Translations under genes and position numbers: made by a program
Notes under the pieces: model-generated
The model's input: the letters and a program-made list of their open reading frames with translations, nothing else
What the model was told of the DNA's origin: nothing
Database searches by the model: none
Shown here: positions 6,391 through 13,238 of the stretch, piece by piece
Layout: every line of letters begins with the position of its first letter
Numbering within the stretch: the first letter of the stretch is position 1
Origin: an uncultured Parabacteroides sp.
GTDB lineage: Bacteria; Bacteroidota; Bacteroidia; Bacteroidales; Tannerellaceae
Reading direction: 5' to 3'
Assembly: GCA_900770835.1 (NCBI GenBank)
Contig: CAAGLQ010000260.1
Location: forward strand, 1-13,238
DNA length: 13,238 bases

Positions 6391-7836
6391 ATGGAACGGT
6401 TACCCAAAAAAATGCTTTGTTCCTTGGGCCTTACGCTACTTTGCAGTGGGGCTATGCTTTTCGGGCAGAGTCTGGATCAAGCCAAAAAACTCTATAATGA
6501 AGGGCAATATGCGGAGGCAAAGCCCGCTTTTGAGCGTTTAATTAAGCAAGCGCCCAGCAATCCTTCCTATAATCTGTGGTATGGCGTTTGTTGCTTTGAG
6601 ACTGGAGATTTGACGACTGCTGCCAAGCATCTCAAAGTTGCGGTTAAACGACGCACGCAGGAAGCCTATCGCTATTTAGGTGAGGTCTATTTTTTGACCT
6701 ATCAATTTGATGAAGCCGCGGAGATGTTCGAGGAATACATCAACCTACGGTCCAAGAAGAAGCAAGACACCGCTCCTTTTGAGGCTCGATTGGAAACAGC
6801 CAATGAAGGAGGCCGACTGTTAGACAAGGTGGAGGCCGTGGAGATCATTGACAGCTTAGTGGTAGATAAAAGTGAGTTTTTATCTGCTTATACTTTAAGC
6901 GAAGAAGCCGGTAAGCTTAGCTATTACGATGACTTTTTCCAAACAGGGCAAAACGTGGCTTCTACAGTCTATACTAACCAAAAAGGCGATAAGATCTACT
7001 ATGCACATCCCACGGAGGAGAACCAAACCTGCCTTTTCACCCAATCTAAACTCATGGATCATTGGGGAGACGAGAAGCAACTGCCTATGAACGTGAATAG
7101 TACGGCCAACGACAACTATCCATTTGTGTTAAGCGATGGAGTCACAATTTATTACGCATCAGAAGGTAATGGCTCATTAGGAGGTTATGACCTGTTTGTG
7201 ACCCGCTATAATACCAGTTCGGATTCCTATTTAGCGCCTGAACAGTTGGGTATGCCTTTCAACTCACCCTTTAATGACTACATGATCGTGATCGATGAGG
7301 CCAAGCAGTTAGGGTGGTTTGTCTCCGACCGTCATCAGCCAGCGGGGAAGGTCTGCGTTTATCTCTTCATCCCCGATGCAAACCATGCACGCGTGGAGAG
7401 CGATGATATCGAGCTTAAACGTAGATTGGCTGCGGTAAACGCTATTCAAGAGAGTTGGAGGGCTGGTGCAGATTACTCGGCACAAATTCAGTTAGCACAT
7501 CAAGCCATTCCTTTTGGCAAACCGGAGGTTCGCAAAGATTTCACTTTTGCGATCAACGATCAGCTTACCTATTATATATTGGACGAGATACAGAGCCCCG
7601 AAGCCAAGAAGCTCTATCAAAAGGTTATCGCTTTGCGCAAGCAAATCCAGCAGCAAACAGATAGATTAGAGACTCTTCGCACCAATTATCACAAAGGAAA
7701 CAGCGGTAAGAAGGAGCAACTAACCCCCACAATCCTGCAAGCGGAACAGCAATTGGACGAGCTGCTCCCGCAACCCGATGAGTGGGAAAAGAAGGCTCGC
7801 AATGCGGAGGTACAATTCTTGAGCAAGAAAAAATAA
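6391..7836 (+). CDS. Exported TPR and PD40 (WD40-like) repeat protein
   Basis: A 481-residue protein whose specific role I do not recognise. Residues 1-26 form a cleavable signal peptide (KK, hydrophobic core, LFG-QS). About three TPR units follow (28-58, 59-90, 91-124). Then come PD40-like blades: NVASTVYTNQKGDKIYYA (~188-205), DNYPFVLSDGVTIYYASEGNG (~241-261) with GGYDLF, and NSPFNDYMIVIDEAKQLGWFVSDR (~291-314). The C-terminus is charged and helical, probably a coiled coil (~405-445). TPR plus PD40 architecture occurs in Bacteroidetes periplasmic proteins such as PorE, but the OmpA-like C-terminal domain of those is absent here. It is probably a periplasmic protein-interaction scaffold. It heads the operon with floA 19 bp downstream, preceded by the SD-like purine run AAGAGAGAAAG. 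Confidence 0.85.
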   Translation: MERLPKKMLCSLGLTLLCSGAMLFGQSLDQAKKLYNEGQYAEAKPAFERLIKQAPSNPSYNLWYGVCCFETGDLTTAAKHLKVAVKRRTQEAYRYLGEVYFLTYQFDEAAEMFEEYINLRSKKKQDTAPFEARLETANEGGRLLDKVEAVEIIDSLVVDKSEFLSAYTLSEEAGKLSYYDDFFQTGQNVASTVYTNQKGDKIYYAHPTEENQTCLFTQSKLMDHWGDEKQLPMNVNSTANDNYPFVLSDGVTIYYASEGNGSLGGYDLFVTRYNTSSDSYLAPEQLGMPFNSPFNDYMIVIDEAKQLGWFVSDRHQPAGKVCVYLFIPDANHARVESDDIELKRRLAAVNAIQESWRAGADYSAQIQLAHQAIPFGKPEVRKDFTFAINDQLTYYILDEIQSPEAKKLYQKVIALRKQIQQQTDRLETLRTNYHKGNSGKKEQLTPTILQAEQQLDELLPQPDEWEKKARNAEVQFLSKKK

Positions 7837-7855
7837 GATTGTCGAACAGCTAAAT

Positions 7856-8857
7856 ATGCTATCTATGGAAACTGAAATTTTCCCCCTTATTCTCTTAGGC
7901 GCAGCGGTATTACTGCTGTCAATCTTTTTCTATTATGTGCCGTTCCTGCTTTGGATCTCGGCAAAGGTGTCTGGCGTGAATATCTCGCTGATTCAGCTCT
8001 TTTTGATGCGTATCCGTAAGGTGCCACCCTATATCATTACTCGTGCGATGATCGAGGCCCATAAAGCGGGTTTGAAATCATTGACGCGCGACGAATTGGA
8101 GGCACATTATTTAGCGGGTGGTCATGTGGAGAAGGTAGTACATGCCTTGGTCTCTGCCTCAAAAGCCAATATCGACCTGCCTTTCCAAATGGCAACCGCT
8201 ATCGACTTGGCCGGACGTGATGTGTTTGAGGCCGTACAGATGTCAGTCAATCCAAAAGTGATTGACACACCACCGGTAACCGCCGTGGCGAAAGATGGTA
8301 TTCAGCTGATTGCTAAGGCTCGTGTGACAGTCAGAGCCAATATCAAACAGTTGGTGGGTGGTGCCGGAGAGGAAACGATCTTGGCCCGAGTGGGTGAAGG
8401 AATTGTCTCCTCCATTGGTTCATCAGACAGTCACAAGACTGTCTTGGAAAACCCTGACTCTATCTCTAAATTAGTATTGCGTAAAGGATTGGATGCCGGT
8501 ACAGCTTTTGAAATCCTCTCTATTGACATTGCGGATATTGACATAGGCAAAAACATTGGAGCTTATTTGCAAATGGATCAAGCTCAAGCGGATAAGAACA
8601 TTGCACAAGCCAAAGCCGAAGAGCGTCGTGCGATGGCTGTCGCCTTAGAGCAAGAGATGAAAGCCAAAGCGCAAGAGGCAAGAGCCAAGGTGATTGAGGC
8701 CGAAGCAGAAGTTCCCAAAGCGATGGCAGACGCTTTCCGTTCCGGGAATTTAGGCGTGATGGATTATTATAAGATGAAGAATATCGAGGCAGATACGTCG
8801 ATGCGAGAGTCTATCGCTAAACCGGCCAATACCCCTGCCAATAAACCATTGAAATAA
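7856..8857 (+). CDS. floA: Flotillin-like protein FloA
   Basis: Bacterial flotillin that oligomerises in functional membrane microdomains. The 333-residue protein has a hydrophobic N-terminal hairpin (about 8-36), the FloA-specific KVSGVNISLIQLFLMRIRKVPP segment, an SPFH/PHB domain (~75-235, with PPVTAVAKDGIQL), and an alanine/glutamate-rich coiled coil (~240-295). It ends with GNLGVMDYYKMKNIEADT, the conserved end of the family. Length fits FloA (about 330 aa). ATG 7856 is used; ATG 7865 would remove three residues and is equally possible. FloA is often next to an NfeD-type gene; none is present here. It lies between the TPR/PD40 gene (19 bp before) and the nucleoside phosphorylase (11 bp after), in what looks like one operon. 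Confidence 0.95.
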   Translation: MLSMETEIFPLILLGAAVLLLSIFFYYVPFLLWISAKVSGVNISLIQLFLMRIRKVPPYIITRAMIEAHKAGLKSLTRDELEAHYLAGGHVEKVVHALVSASKANIDLPFQMATAIDLAGRDVFEAVQMSVNPKVIDTPPVTAVAKDGIQLIAKARVTVRANIKQLVGGAGEETILARVGEGIVSSIGSSDSHKTVLENPDSISKLVLRKGLDAGTAFEILSIDIADIDIGKNIGAYLQMDQAQADKNIAQAKAEERRAMAVALEQEMKAKAQEARAKVIEAEAEVPKAMADAFRSGNLGVMDYYKMKNIEADTSMRESIAKPANTPANKPLK

Positions 8858-8868
8858 AAGGAACGGCT

Positions 8869-9732
8869 ATGATTTCTCCCTCTGAATTAGTCATCAATGC
8901 AGATGGCAGTGTGTTTCATTTGCATTTACGCCCGGAGCAATTGGCAGATCGGGTGATCCTGGTGGGTGATCCTGCCAGGGTCTCCGTGATAGCCAAACGC
9001 TTCGAGAGCCAAGAATGTGAAGTCTGCAACCGAGAGTTTCACACCATCACAGGATGCTATAAGGGTAAACGCATCACAGTGGTCTCTCACGGCATTGGCA
9101 CAGATAATATCGACATCGTATTAAATGAGTTGGATGCCTTGGCTAACATTGACTTGACCACACGCACTATCAAGTCGGAGTTCCGCCAACTGACCTTAGT
9201 ACGCATTGGCACATCGGGAGGATTGCAATCTTACACCCCTATTGGTACCTATGTGGCCGCAGAACGTTCTATCGGATTTGATGGAGTGCTCTATTTCTAT
9301 GCCCATTCCGAACAAATTCGAGATTTGCGCATGGAAGAGGCGTTGCTGCGCCAATTGGATTGGCAACTGACCGGGTTGAAGCCTTATGTAGTTCCAGCGG
9401 ATCACTCCCTAATTGAGCAGATCACACAGGGAGATATGCTGCGAGGCATGACCATCGCCGCCAACGGCTTCTATGGACCACAAGGACGTAAGTTGCGCTT
9501 AGACTTGGCGGATCCCTCGCTCAACCAAAAGATAGAGGCTTTTGAGTTCGAGGGGCGGCGAATCACCAACTATGAGATGGAGAGCTCTTCGTTGGCAGGC
9601 TTGGCCGCATTGATGGGCCATCGGGCGATGACCGTTTGTTGCATCATCGCAGGGCGTGTCAGCCATAACATGAAGACCGACTACGCCTCTGCGTTGGATA
9701 ACTTGATTGATACGGTGTTGGAGCGTATCTAA
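8869..9732 (+). CDS. Nucleoside phosphorylase, uridine-phosphorylase-like (NP-I family)
   Basis: Likely cleaves a nucleoside with phosphate to give free base and ribose-1-phosphate. The 287-residue protein has the family's phosphate-binding elements: VGDPARV (32-38), SHGIGTDN (73-80) and RIGTSGGL (112-119). It also has NYEMESSSL (234-242), whose M237/E238 contact the ribose in known enzymes. GFYGPQGRKLR (200-210) resembles the region that contacts the base in uridine phosphorylases. Pyrimidine specificity is an inference from resemblance; purine or mixed activity cannot be excluded. Start ATG 8869 follows AAAGGAACGGCT, one of the better SD-like sequences here. Last gene of the operon; its stop is one base from the stop of the convergent nitroreductase gene. 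Confidence 0.9.
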   Translation: MISPSELVINADGSVFHLHLRPEQLADRVILVGDPARVSVIAKRFESQECEVCNREFHTITGCYKGKRITVVSHGIGTDNIDIVLNELDALANIDLTTRTIKSEFRQLTLVRIGTSGGLQSYTPIGTYVAAERSIGFDGVLYFYAHSEQIRDLRMEEALLRQLDWQLTGLKPYVVPADHSLIEQITQGDMLRGMTIAANGFYGPQGRKLRLDLADPSLNQKIEAFEFEGRRITNYEMESSSLAGLAALMGHRAMTVCCIIAGRVSHNMKTDYASALDNLIDTVLERI

Positions 9733-9733
9733 G

Positions 9734-10480
9734 CTATTCCGTTAGGAAACCCTGTTTTTTCAACACCTCCAAGAAAGCAGAAGAGAAATACTCGTTGTTG
9801 GCCTTCGTGTAGCGGATCTCCGTGAATACTTGGGCCAACGTTTCTTTGCCATTTTCTGCTACAAAACGTTGATTCACGGCCAGAGCCTCTTTCTCCGCAT
9901 AGAGCGCATCAATCGACTCCGGTGTATAATCCGCATAAGTCTCCTGATGCACGATCGCAGCCAACGGTAAACGCTCAGACTGTGCAGGCAGCGGATCAGC
10001 CGGATAGCCAACGGTCACGGTCACGATAGGCACGACCAAACGAGGCAAGTTCAACACTTCGATGATAGAACCCGCATTATAGGTAGTCGTACCCAAATAG
10101 CAAATACCTAACCCCTGCTCCTCAGCAGCATCGCAAAAGCTCTGCGCAAAAAGCATCGCATCAATCGTTGCGGCCATAAAGGTCTGGAAATTATCAAATC
10201 CAGCCTCCGTTTTCCGACAAGAGGCCCATTGCGCAAAACGATTCACATCGGCGCAAAAGGTCAAGACCACCGGGGCACCCGTAATCATCGGTTGATTGAA
10301 ATGAGCAGGTGCCAAACGCTGTTTCTGCTCAGCGTCTCTTGTCACCACCACACTGTATAACTGCATATTGCCGGTGTTTGAGGCCTGCATAGCCACCGTC
10401 AGCAACTCGTTCAGTAAAGTCTCTGGAATATCCTGATTGGTATATTCGCGGATTGTCCGCCTCCTTTTCATACTTTCCAC
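9734..10480 (-). CDS. Nitroreductase family protein (FMN-dependent, NfsA/FRP-like)
   Basis: Predicted FMN flavoprotein that reduces nitro compounds, quinones or flavins with NAD(P)H; the natural substrate is unknown. Of 248 residues, KRRRTIREYT (5-14) and ASNTGNMQLYS (33-43) are FMN-phosphate and ring-binding stretches. GICYLGTTTYN (125-135) and VTVGYPADP (155-163) are the glycine-rich FMN region and beta strand of the family. The frame opens with GTG 10480 (VESMKRRR) and ATG 10471 is three codons on. GTG is preferred because related proteins, as I recall them, begin M-(D/E)-S before the basic stretch. It is transcribed from a promoter interlocked with that of the divergent DUF362 ferredoxin-like gene, which suggests a shared redox-related control. 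Confidence 0.9.
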   Translation of the reverse strand: MESMKRRRTIREYTNQDIPETLLNELLTVAMQASNTGNMQLYSVVVTRDAEQKQRLAPAHFNQPMITGAPVVLTFCADVNRFAQWASCRKTEAGFDNFQTFMAATIDAMLFAQSFCDAAEEQGLGICYLGTTTYNAGSIIEVLNLPRLVVPIVTVTVGYPADPLPAQSERLPLAAIVHQETYADYTPESIDALYAEKEALAVNQRFVAENGKETLAQVFTEIRYTKANNEYFSSAFLEVLKKQGFLTE

Positions 10481-10487
10481 GTCTAAA

Positions 10488-10518
10488 TTGATGATTTATA
10501 ATTTTTATTGTACATTTG
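10488..10518 (+). promoter_or_regulatory. Promoter for the DUF362 - mnmE unit
   Basis: TTG (10488-10490, within AATTG), a 20-nt spacer, and TACATTTG (10511-10518), an exact TAnnTTTG. Predicted start is near 10524, giving a leader of about 70 nt. Confidence 0.75.
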
Positions 10519-10532
10519 TGGTCACAAACATA
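10511..10532. promoter_or_regulatory. Dyad-symmetric element containing both -7 boxes and both predicted start sites
   Basis: The left half TACATTTGTG and the right half CACAAACATA are inverted repeats with 8 of 10 matching positions around a GT centre; the uninterrupted core is TTTGTG-GT-CACAAA. The mismatches are in the two free positions of the TAnnTTTG boxes. It may be an operator as well as a double promoter. Confidence 0.7.
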
Positions 10533-10555
10533 GCATAAATAACAAAACAGAACAA
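10525..10555 (-). promoter_or_regulatory. Promoter for the nitroreductase gene
   Basis: On the minus strand, TTG (10555-10553, within AATTG), a 20-nt spacer, and TATGTTTG (10532-10525), an exact TAnnTTTG. Predicted start is near 10519, giving a leader of about 39 nt. It faces the + strand promoter across the dyad at 10521/10522. Confidence 0.75.
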
Positions 10556-10567
10556 TTATAATTCACT

Positions 10568-10584
10568 ATTTATAGTTTATAAAT
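10568..10584 (+). promoter_or_regulatory. AT-only hairpin or operator in the DUF362 leader
   Basis: Perfect inverted repeat ATTTATA-GTT-TATAAAT, ending ten bases before ATG 10594. In RNA it would be a weak 7-bp stem next to the ribosome-binding region; as DNA it could be a protein site. Confidence 0.4.
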
Positions 10585-10593
10585 CTAAGAGAC

Positions 10594-11706
10594 ATGTCAT
10601 CCAAAGTTTATTTCACGAATCTGCGTACCAATCCCAGCAGCAATCTACTCGATAAGATGGAGCGTTTAGCGAAGAAGGCTGGCATCGCAGACATTGACTT
10701 CAAGAATCAATTTGTAGCGATCAAGATCCATTTCGGAGAACCGGGTAACTTAGCCTATATTCGTCCTAACTATGCGGCTCGCATGGTACGCTTAATCCGT
10801 AGCTTAGGCGGTAAGCCCTTCTTAACCGATAGTAACACGCTCTACTCAGGTGGACGTTCCAATGCGGTTGATCATTTGAAAGCAGCTATGGAGAACGGAT
10901 TCAATCCTATCTCTGCTGATTGCAATGTGATCATCGCTGATGGTTTGAAGGGCACTGACTATCGTGAGATTGAGATTGACGGAAAGTATTGCAAGGCTCC
11001 GAAGATTGGTGCGGCCATTGCAGATGCCGACATCGTAATCAGCATGAACCATTTCAAAGGGCATGAGCAAGCGGGCTTTGGAGGCGCATTGAAGAACTTA
11101 GGTATGGGTAGTGCCAGTGTGGGTGGCAAGTTGGAGTTGCACAGTGCTTCGCAGCCTCGCATCAACACTGATAATTGTATTGGCTGTAATATCTGCGTAA
11201 AGCATTGCGCACACGATGCGGTTCATTTGAACAATCGCAAGGCTGAGATCGATTATGCGAAGTGCGTAGGTTGTGGTCAGTGTGTGGCACTTTGCCAGCA
11301 TGATGCCGCTATCGTGGCAGATTGGGATACCTCAGAGCACTTGAACTATAAGATTGACGAATACACGAAGGCTGTATTGAAAGGAAAGCCCAATTTCCAC
11401 ATCAGCTTCATCATGAACGTCTCCCCGGAGTGTGACTGCTGGAACCACAATGACGCAGCCATCGTGCCCGACTTGGGTATAGCCGCCTCTTTCGATCCGG
11501 TAGCTTTGGATATGGCTTGTGCCGATATGGTGATGCAGGCTCCGATCTTAGGTGGCAGCAAGTTGGCCGAGAGCCATCCGCACGAGCATTTAGTGGGTGA
11601 GGACAAGTTCCATTTGATCCACCCAGACACCAACTGGAAGGCAGGCTTGGATTATGCGGAGGAGATCGGTTTGGGTACCAAAGATTATGAGCTGATCAAC
11701 GTATAA
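10594..11706 (+). CDS. DUF362-domain protein with two [4Fe-4S] ferredoxin motifs
   Basis: A 370-residue iron-sulfur protein of unknown reaction. The DUF362 part spans most of the chain, split by the ferredoxin insert; its signatures include IKIHFGEPGN (43-52) and HFKGHEQAGFGGALKNLGMG (153-172), with FDPVALD near the C-terminus. The insert has C195-x2-C198-x2-C201-x3-C205 and C224-x2-C227-x2-C230-x3-C234, enough for two [4Fe-4S] clusters. The residues after the last cysteine of each motif are Ala and Gln, not the usual Pro. No signal peptide or membrane segment, so cytoplasmic. Proteins of this type are common in anaerobes and are assumed to transfer electrons. It is divergent from the nitroreductase through interlocked promoters, and mnmE follows after 16 bp. 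Confidence 0.88.
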   Translation: MSSKVYFTNLRTNPSSNLLDKMERLAKKAGIADIDFKNQFVAIKIHFGEPGNLAYIRPNYAARMVRLIRSLGGKPFLTDSNTLYSGGRSNAVDHLKAAMENGFNPISADCNVIIADGLKGTDYREIEIDGKYCKAPKIGAAIADADIVISMNHFKGHEQAGFGGALKNLGMGSASVGGKLELHSASQPRINTDNCIGCNICVKHCAHDAVHLNNRKAEIDYAKCVGCGQCVALCQHDAAIVADWDTSEHLNYKIDEYTKAVLKGKPNFHISFIMNVSPECDCWNHNDAAIVPDLGIAASFDPVALDMACADMVMQAPILGGSKLAESHPHEHLVGEDKFHLIHPDTNWKAGLDYAEEIGLGTKDYELINV

Positions 11707-11722
11707 CACAAAAACAGGCTGA

Positions 11723-13102
11723 ATGAGTACCATTTGTGCTATTTCCACCGCTCCAGGTATAGGAGGAATTGCCGTCATCCGGGTCTCTGGCCCGGAGGCG
11801 ATTCGCCTGTCTGACCGTATCTTTCACGCACGTAATGCCCAAAAGCAATTGGCTCATTTAGCCGGAGGCACCTTAACCTATGGACAAGCCTTCAATCGAC
11901 AAGGAGAGCTGATTGATGAAGTGGTTGCTGCCCTCTTTCGGGCCCCTCACTCTTTTACGGGTGAAGACACGGTGGAGCTCAGCTGCCATGGCTCACTTTT
12001 CATCCAACAGCAACTGCTGCAAGCTCTGATTGACGCAGGTTGCCGTTTGGCTGAACCGGGAGAGTTCACCCGCAGAGCCTTTCTGAATGGGAAAATGGAT
12101 TTGAGCCAAGCCGAGGCGGTAGCCGATTTGATTGCCTCTACTTCGGCCGGGCAACATCGTTTAGCTCTCAACCAAATGCGCGGAGGTTTCAGTCGGGAGC
12201 TGACCCAACTGCGTGATCAGCTGCTGCACATCACCTCCCTCATGGAGTTAGAGTTGGATTTCAGTGACCATGAAGATTTGGAATTTGCTGATCGCAGCGA
12301 GCTGACCGCTTTGGCTGACCGTATTGAAGCGAAAATCGCTCAATTAGTCAACTCCTTCAGCGTAGGCAATGCCATCAAGAATGGTACACCTGTAGCCATT
12401 ATCGGCGAGACCAATGCAGGCAAATCTACGCTACTGAACGCACTGTTGGGAGAAGAGAAAGCCATCGTCAGTGATATTCATGGTACCACACGAGATGTGA
12501 TTGAAGACACAATCAACCTCTCCGGCCACCTTTTCCGATTCATCGATACCGCTGGTATTCGACAAACGACCGATGCCATTGAGTCATTAGGTATCGCTCG
12601 CAGTTATAAGGCATTAGAGGATGCGAAAATCGTCATCCTCATGTGCGATCTTTCCCGTCCGATTCTGGATTTCCAAGCATTCCTACAACAGCTCAAGCCT
12701 CATTTAAAGCAGCAAGCTGTCATCGTGGCTCAAAACAAATGCGACCTTCATCCTGAAGCCTCCCCTCTCCCCGATTTACCCAGTGCATGGCCTCTCGTAC
12801 GCCTTTCCGCCAAACAGCAGGAAGGGATAGACACCCTACGCCAACAGCTGTTACAAGCCGCTCAACTCCCCAACTTACAATCTGGCGATGTTATTGTCAG
12901 CAACGCACGCCATTATGAAGCATTGATCCACGCACTGGATACCATCCATCGTGTACAAGAAGGCCTTACGCAACAACTCTCCGGTGATTTCATCTCACAA
13001 GATCTTCGCGAGTGCATCTTCCACCTCAGCGATATTGTAGGAGAAGTCACAACAGATCAGGTACTTGAGAATATATTTAGTCACTTTTGCATCGGAAAGT
13101 AA
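11723..13102 (+). CDS. mnmE: tRNA uridine-5-carboxymethylaminomethyl(34) synthesis GTPase MnmE
   Basis: With MnmG, installs the (carboxymethyl)aminomethyl group on U34 of tRNAs that read NNA/NNG codons. The 459-residue protein is full length (E. coli 454). The N-terminal tetrahydrofolate-binding domain starts ICAISTAPGIGGIAVIRVSG. The helical domain encloses a GTPase domain with G1 GETNAGKS (228-235), G2 TTRD (255-258), G3 DTAG (275-278) and G4 NKCD (338-341). The chain ends in the family's C-I-G-K (C456), needed for catalysis. ATG 11723 lies 17 bases after the DUF362 stop, so it is probably co-transcribed with that redox gene. No strong terminator follows within the window. Confidence 0.97.
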   Translation: MSTICAISTAPGIGGIAVIRVSGPEAIRLSDRIFHARNAQKQLAHLAGGTLTYGQAFNRQGELIDEVVAALFRAPHSFTGEDTVELSCHGSLFIQQQLLQALIDAGCRLAEPGEFTRRAFLNGKMDLSQAEAVADLIASTSAGQHRLALNQMRGGFSRELTQLRDQLLHITSLMELELDFSDHEDLEFADRSELTALADRIEAKIAQLVNSFSVGNAIKNGTPVAIIGETNAGKSTLLNALLGEEKAIVSDIHGTTRDVIEDTINLSGHLFRFIDTAGIRQTTDAIESLGIARSYKALEDAKIVILMCDLSRPILDFQAFLQQLKPHLKQQAVIVAQNKCDLHPEASPLPDLPSAWPLVRLSAKQQEGIDTLRQQLLQAAQLPNLQSGDVIVSNARHYEALIHALDTIHRVQEGLTQQLSGDFISQDLRECIFHLSDIVGEVTTDQVLENIFSHFCIGK

Positions 13103-13238
13103 GTGGTGATTACCAACGGTTAGCATATATCATCAATGTCTTTCTTTTTTATTCTTACAAACGTGAGTTAGATGTACATCTCTTAAAAAACGGCTATGGG
13201 TTATGCAAACCATGTTTTAGTTGTTAAATATGCGAAAA
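13103..13238. other. AT-rich region after mnmE with no recognisable gene
   Basis: No ORF, RNA gene or TAnnTTTG box is seen on either strand. It holds an exact 12-bp palindrome AGATGTACATCT (13170-13181). It also holds a weak hairpin ATGGGTT-ATGC-AAACCAT (13196-13213, one mismatch) followed by GTTTTAGTTGTT, which could be a poor terminator for mnmE. Confidence 0.5.

Noticed and set aside
10511..10532. CRP/FNR-type binding site (TGTG...CACA)
   Set aside because: The half-site spacing is 2 bp, far too short for the usual 6-bp spacer; the symmetry is better explained by two opposed -7 boxes, though another regulator is possible.
1..13238. Defence system, toxin-antitoxin pair, prophage, transposase, riboswitch or biosynthetic cluster
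   Set aside because: Every ORF above about 110 codons that is not a shadow has a recognisable non-defence family, and no transposase, integrase or known riboswitch core is visible.

Overview
The window looks like a stretch of Bacteroidales chromosome, possibly Parabacteroides or a relative (the genus is a guess). Three things support this. Promoter-like sites follow the Bacteroidetes TTG/TTTG - 19-22 nt - TAnnTTTG pattern, strong Shine-Dalgarno sequences are scarce, and several products (507-residue-class GuaA, a TPR/PD40 protein, FloA, a DUF362 ferredoxin-like protein) have the form usual in that order. Nothing visible identifies a mobile element, CRISPR array, defence island or secondary-metabolite cluster. 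The most interesting material is in the promoters and in how genes are joined.

Layout: positions 1-3223 are a carbohydrate-degradation segment on the + strand. It holds the tail of a glycoside-hydrolase-like gene, a terminator- or attenuator-like hairpin, and a complete lipoprotein GH78 alpha-L-rhamnosidase. Lines sampled in the rhamnosidase gene are about 62% GC, against about 35-45% in sampled lines of the housekeeping genes. A strong, probably bidirectional hairpin (3292-3333) separates it from a leftward unit: two identical tandem tRNA-Cys(GCA) genes followed 19 nt later by guaA (GMP synthase). One near-consensus promoter lies upstream of the tRNAs. Further right, also leftward, a ttcA-like tRNA thiolase and a small four-helix DMT-type membrane protein (DUF486) form a pair.

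A divergent intergenic region (6278-6390) starts a rightward operon: a secreted TPR/PD40 protein, the flotillin-like protein FloA, and a nucleoside phosphorylase. That operon meets a leftward nitroreductase gene with one base between the stop codons. The nitroreductase is divergent from a DUF362 2x[4Fe-4S] protein, which is followed closely by mnmE (tRNA U34 modification GTPase). The 113-bp region between the two redox genes carries two near-perfect promoters facing each other across one dyad, so their start sites fall inside a single palindrome. This is the most distinctive feature of the window.

The genes mix nucleotide metabolism (guaA, nucleoside phosphorylase), tRNA biology (tRNA-Cys x2, ttcA, mnmE), membrane organisation (FloA and its TPR/PD40 neighbour), redox proteins (nitroreductase, DUF362) and plant- or host-glycan rhamnose release. 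The last 136 bp, after mnmE, contain no recognisable gene.
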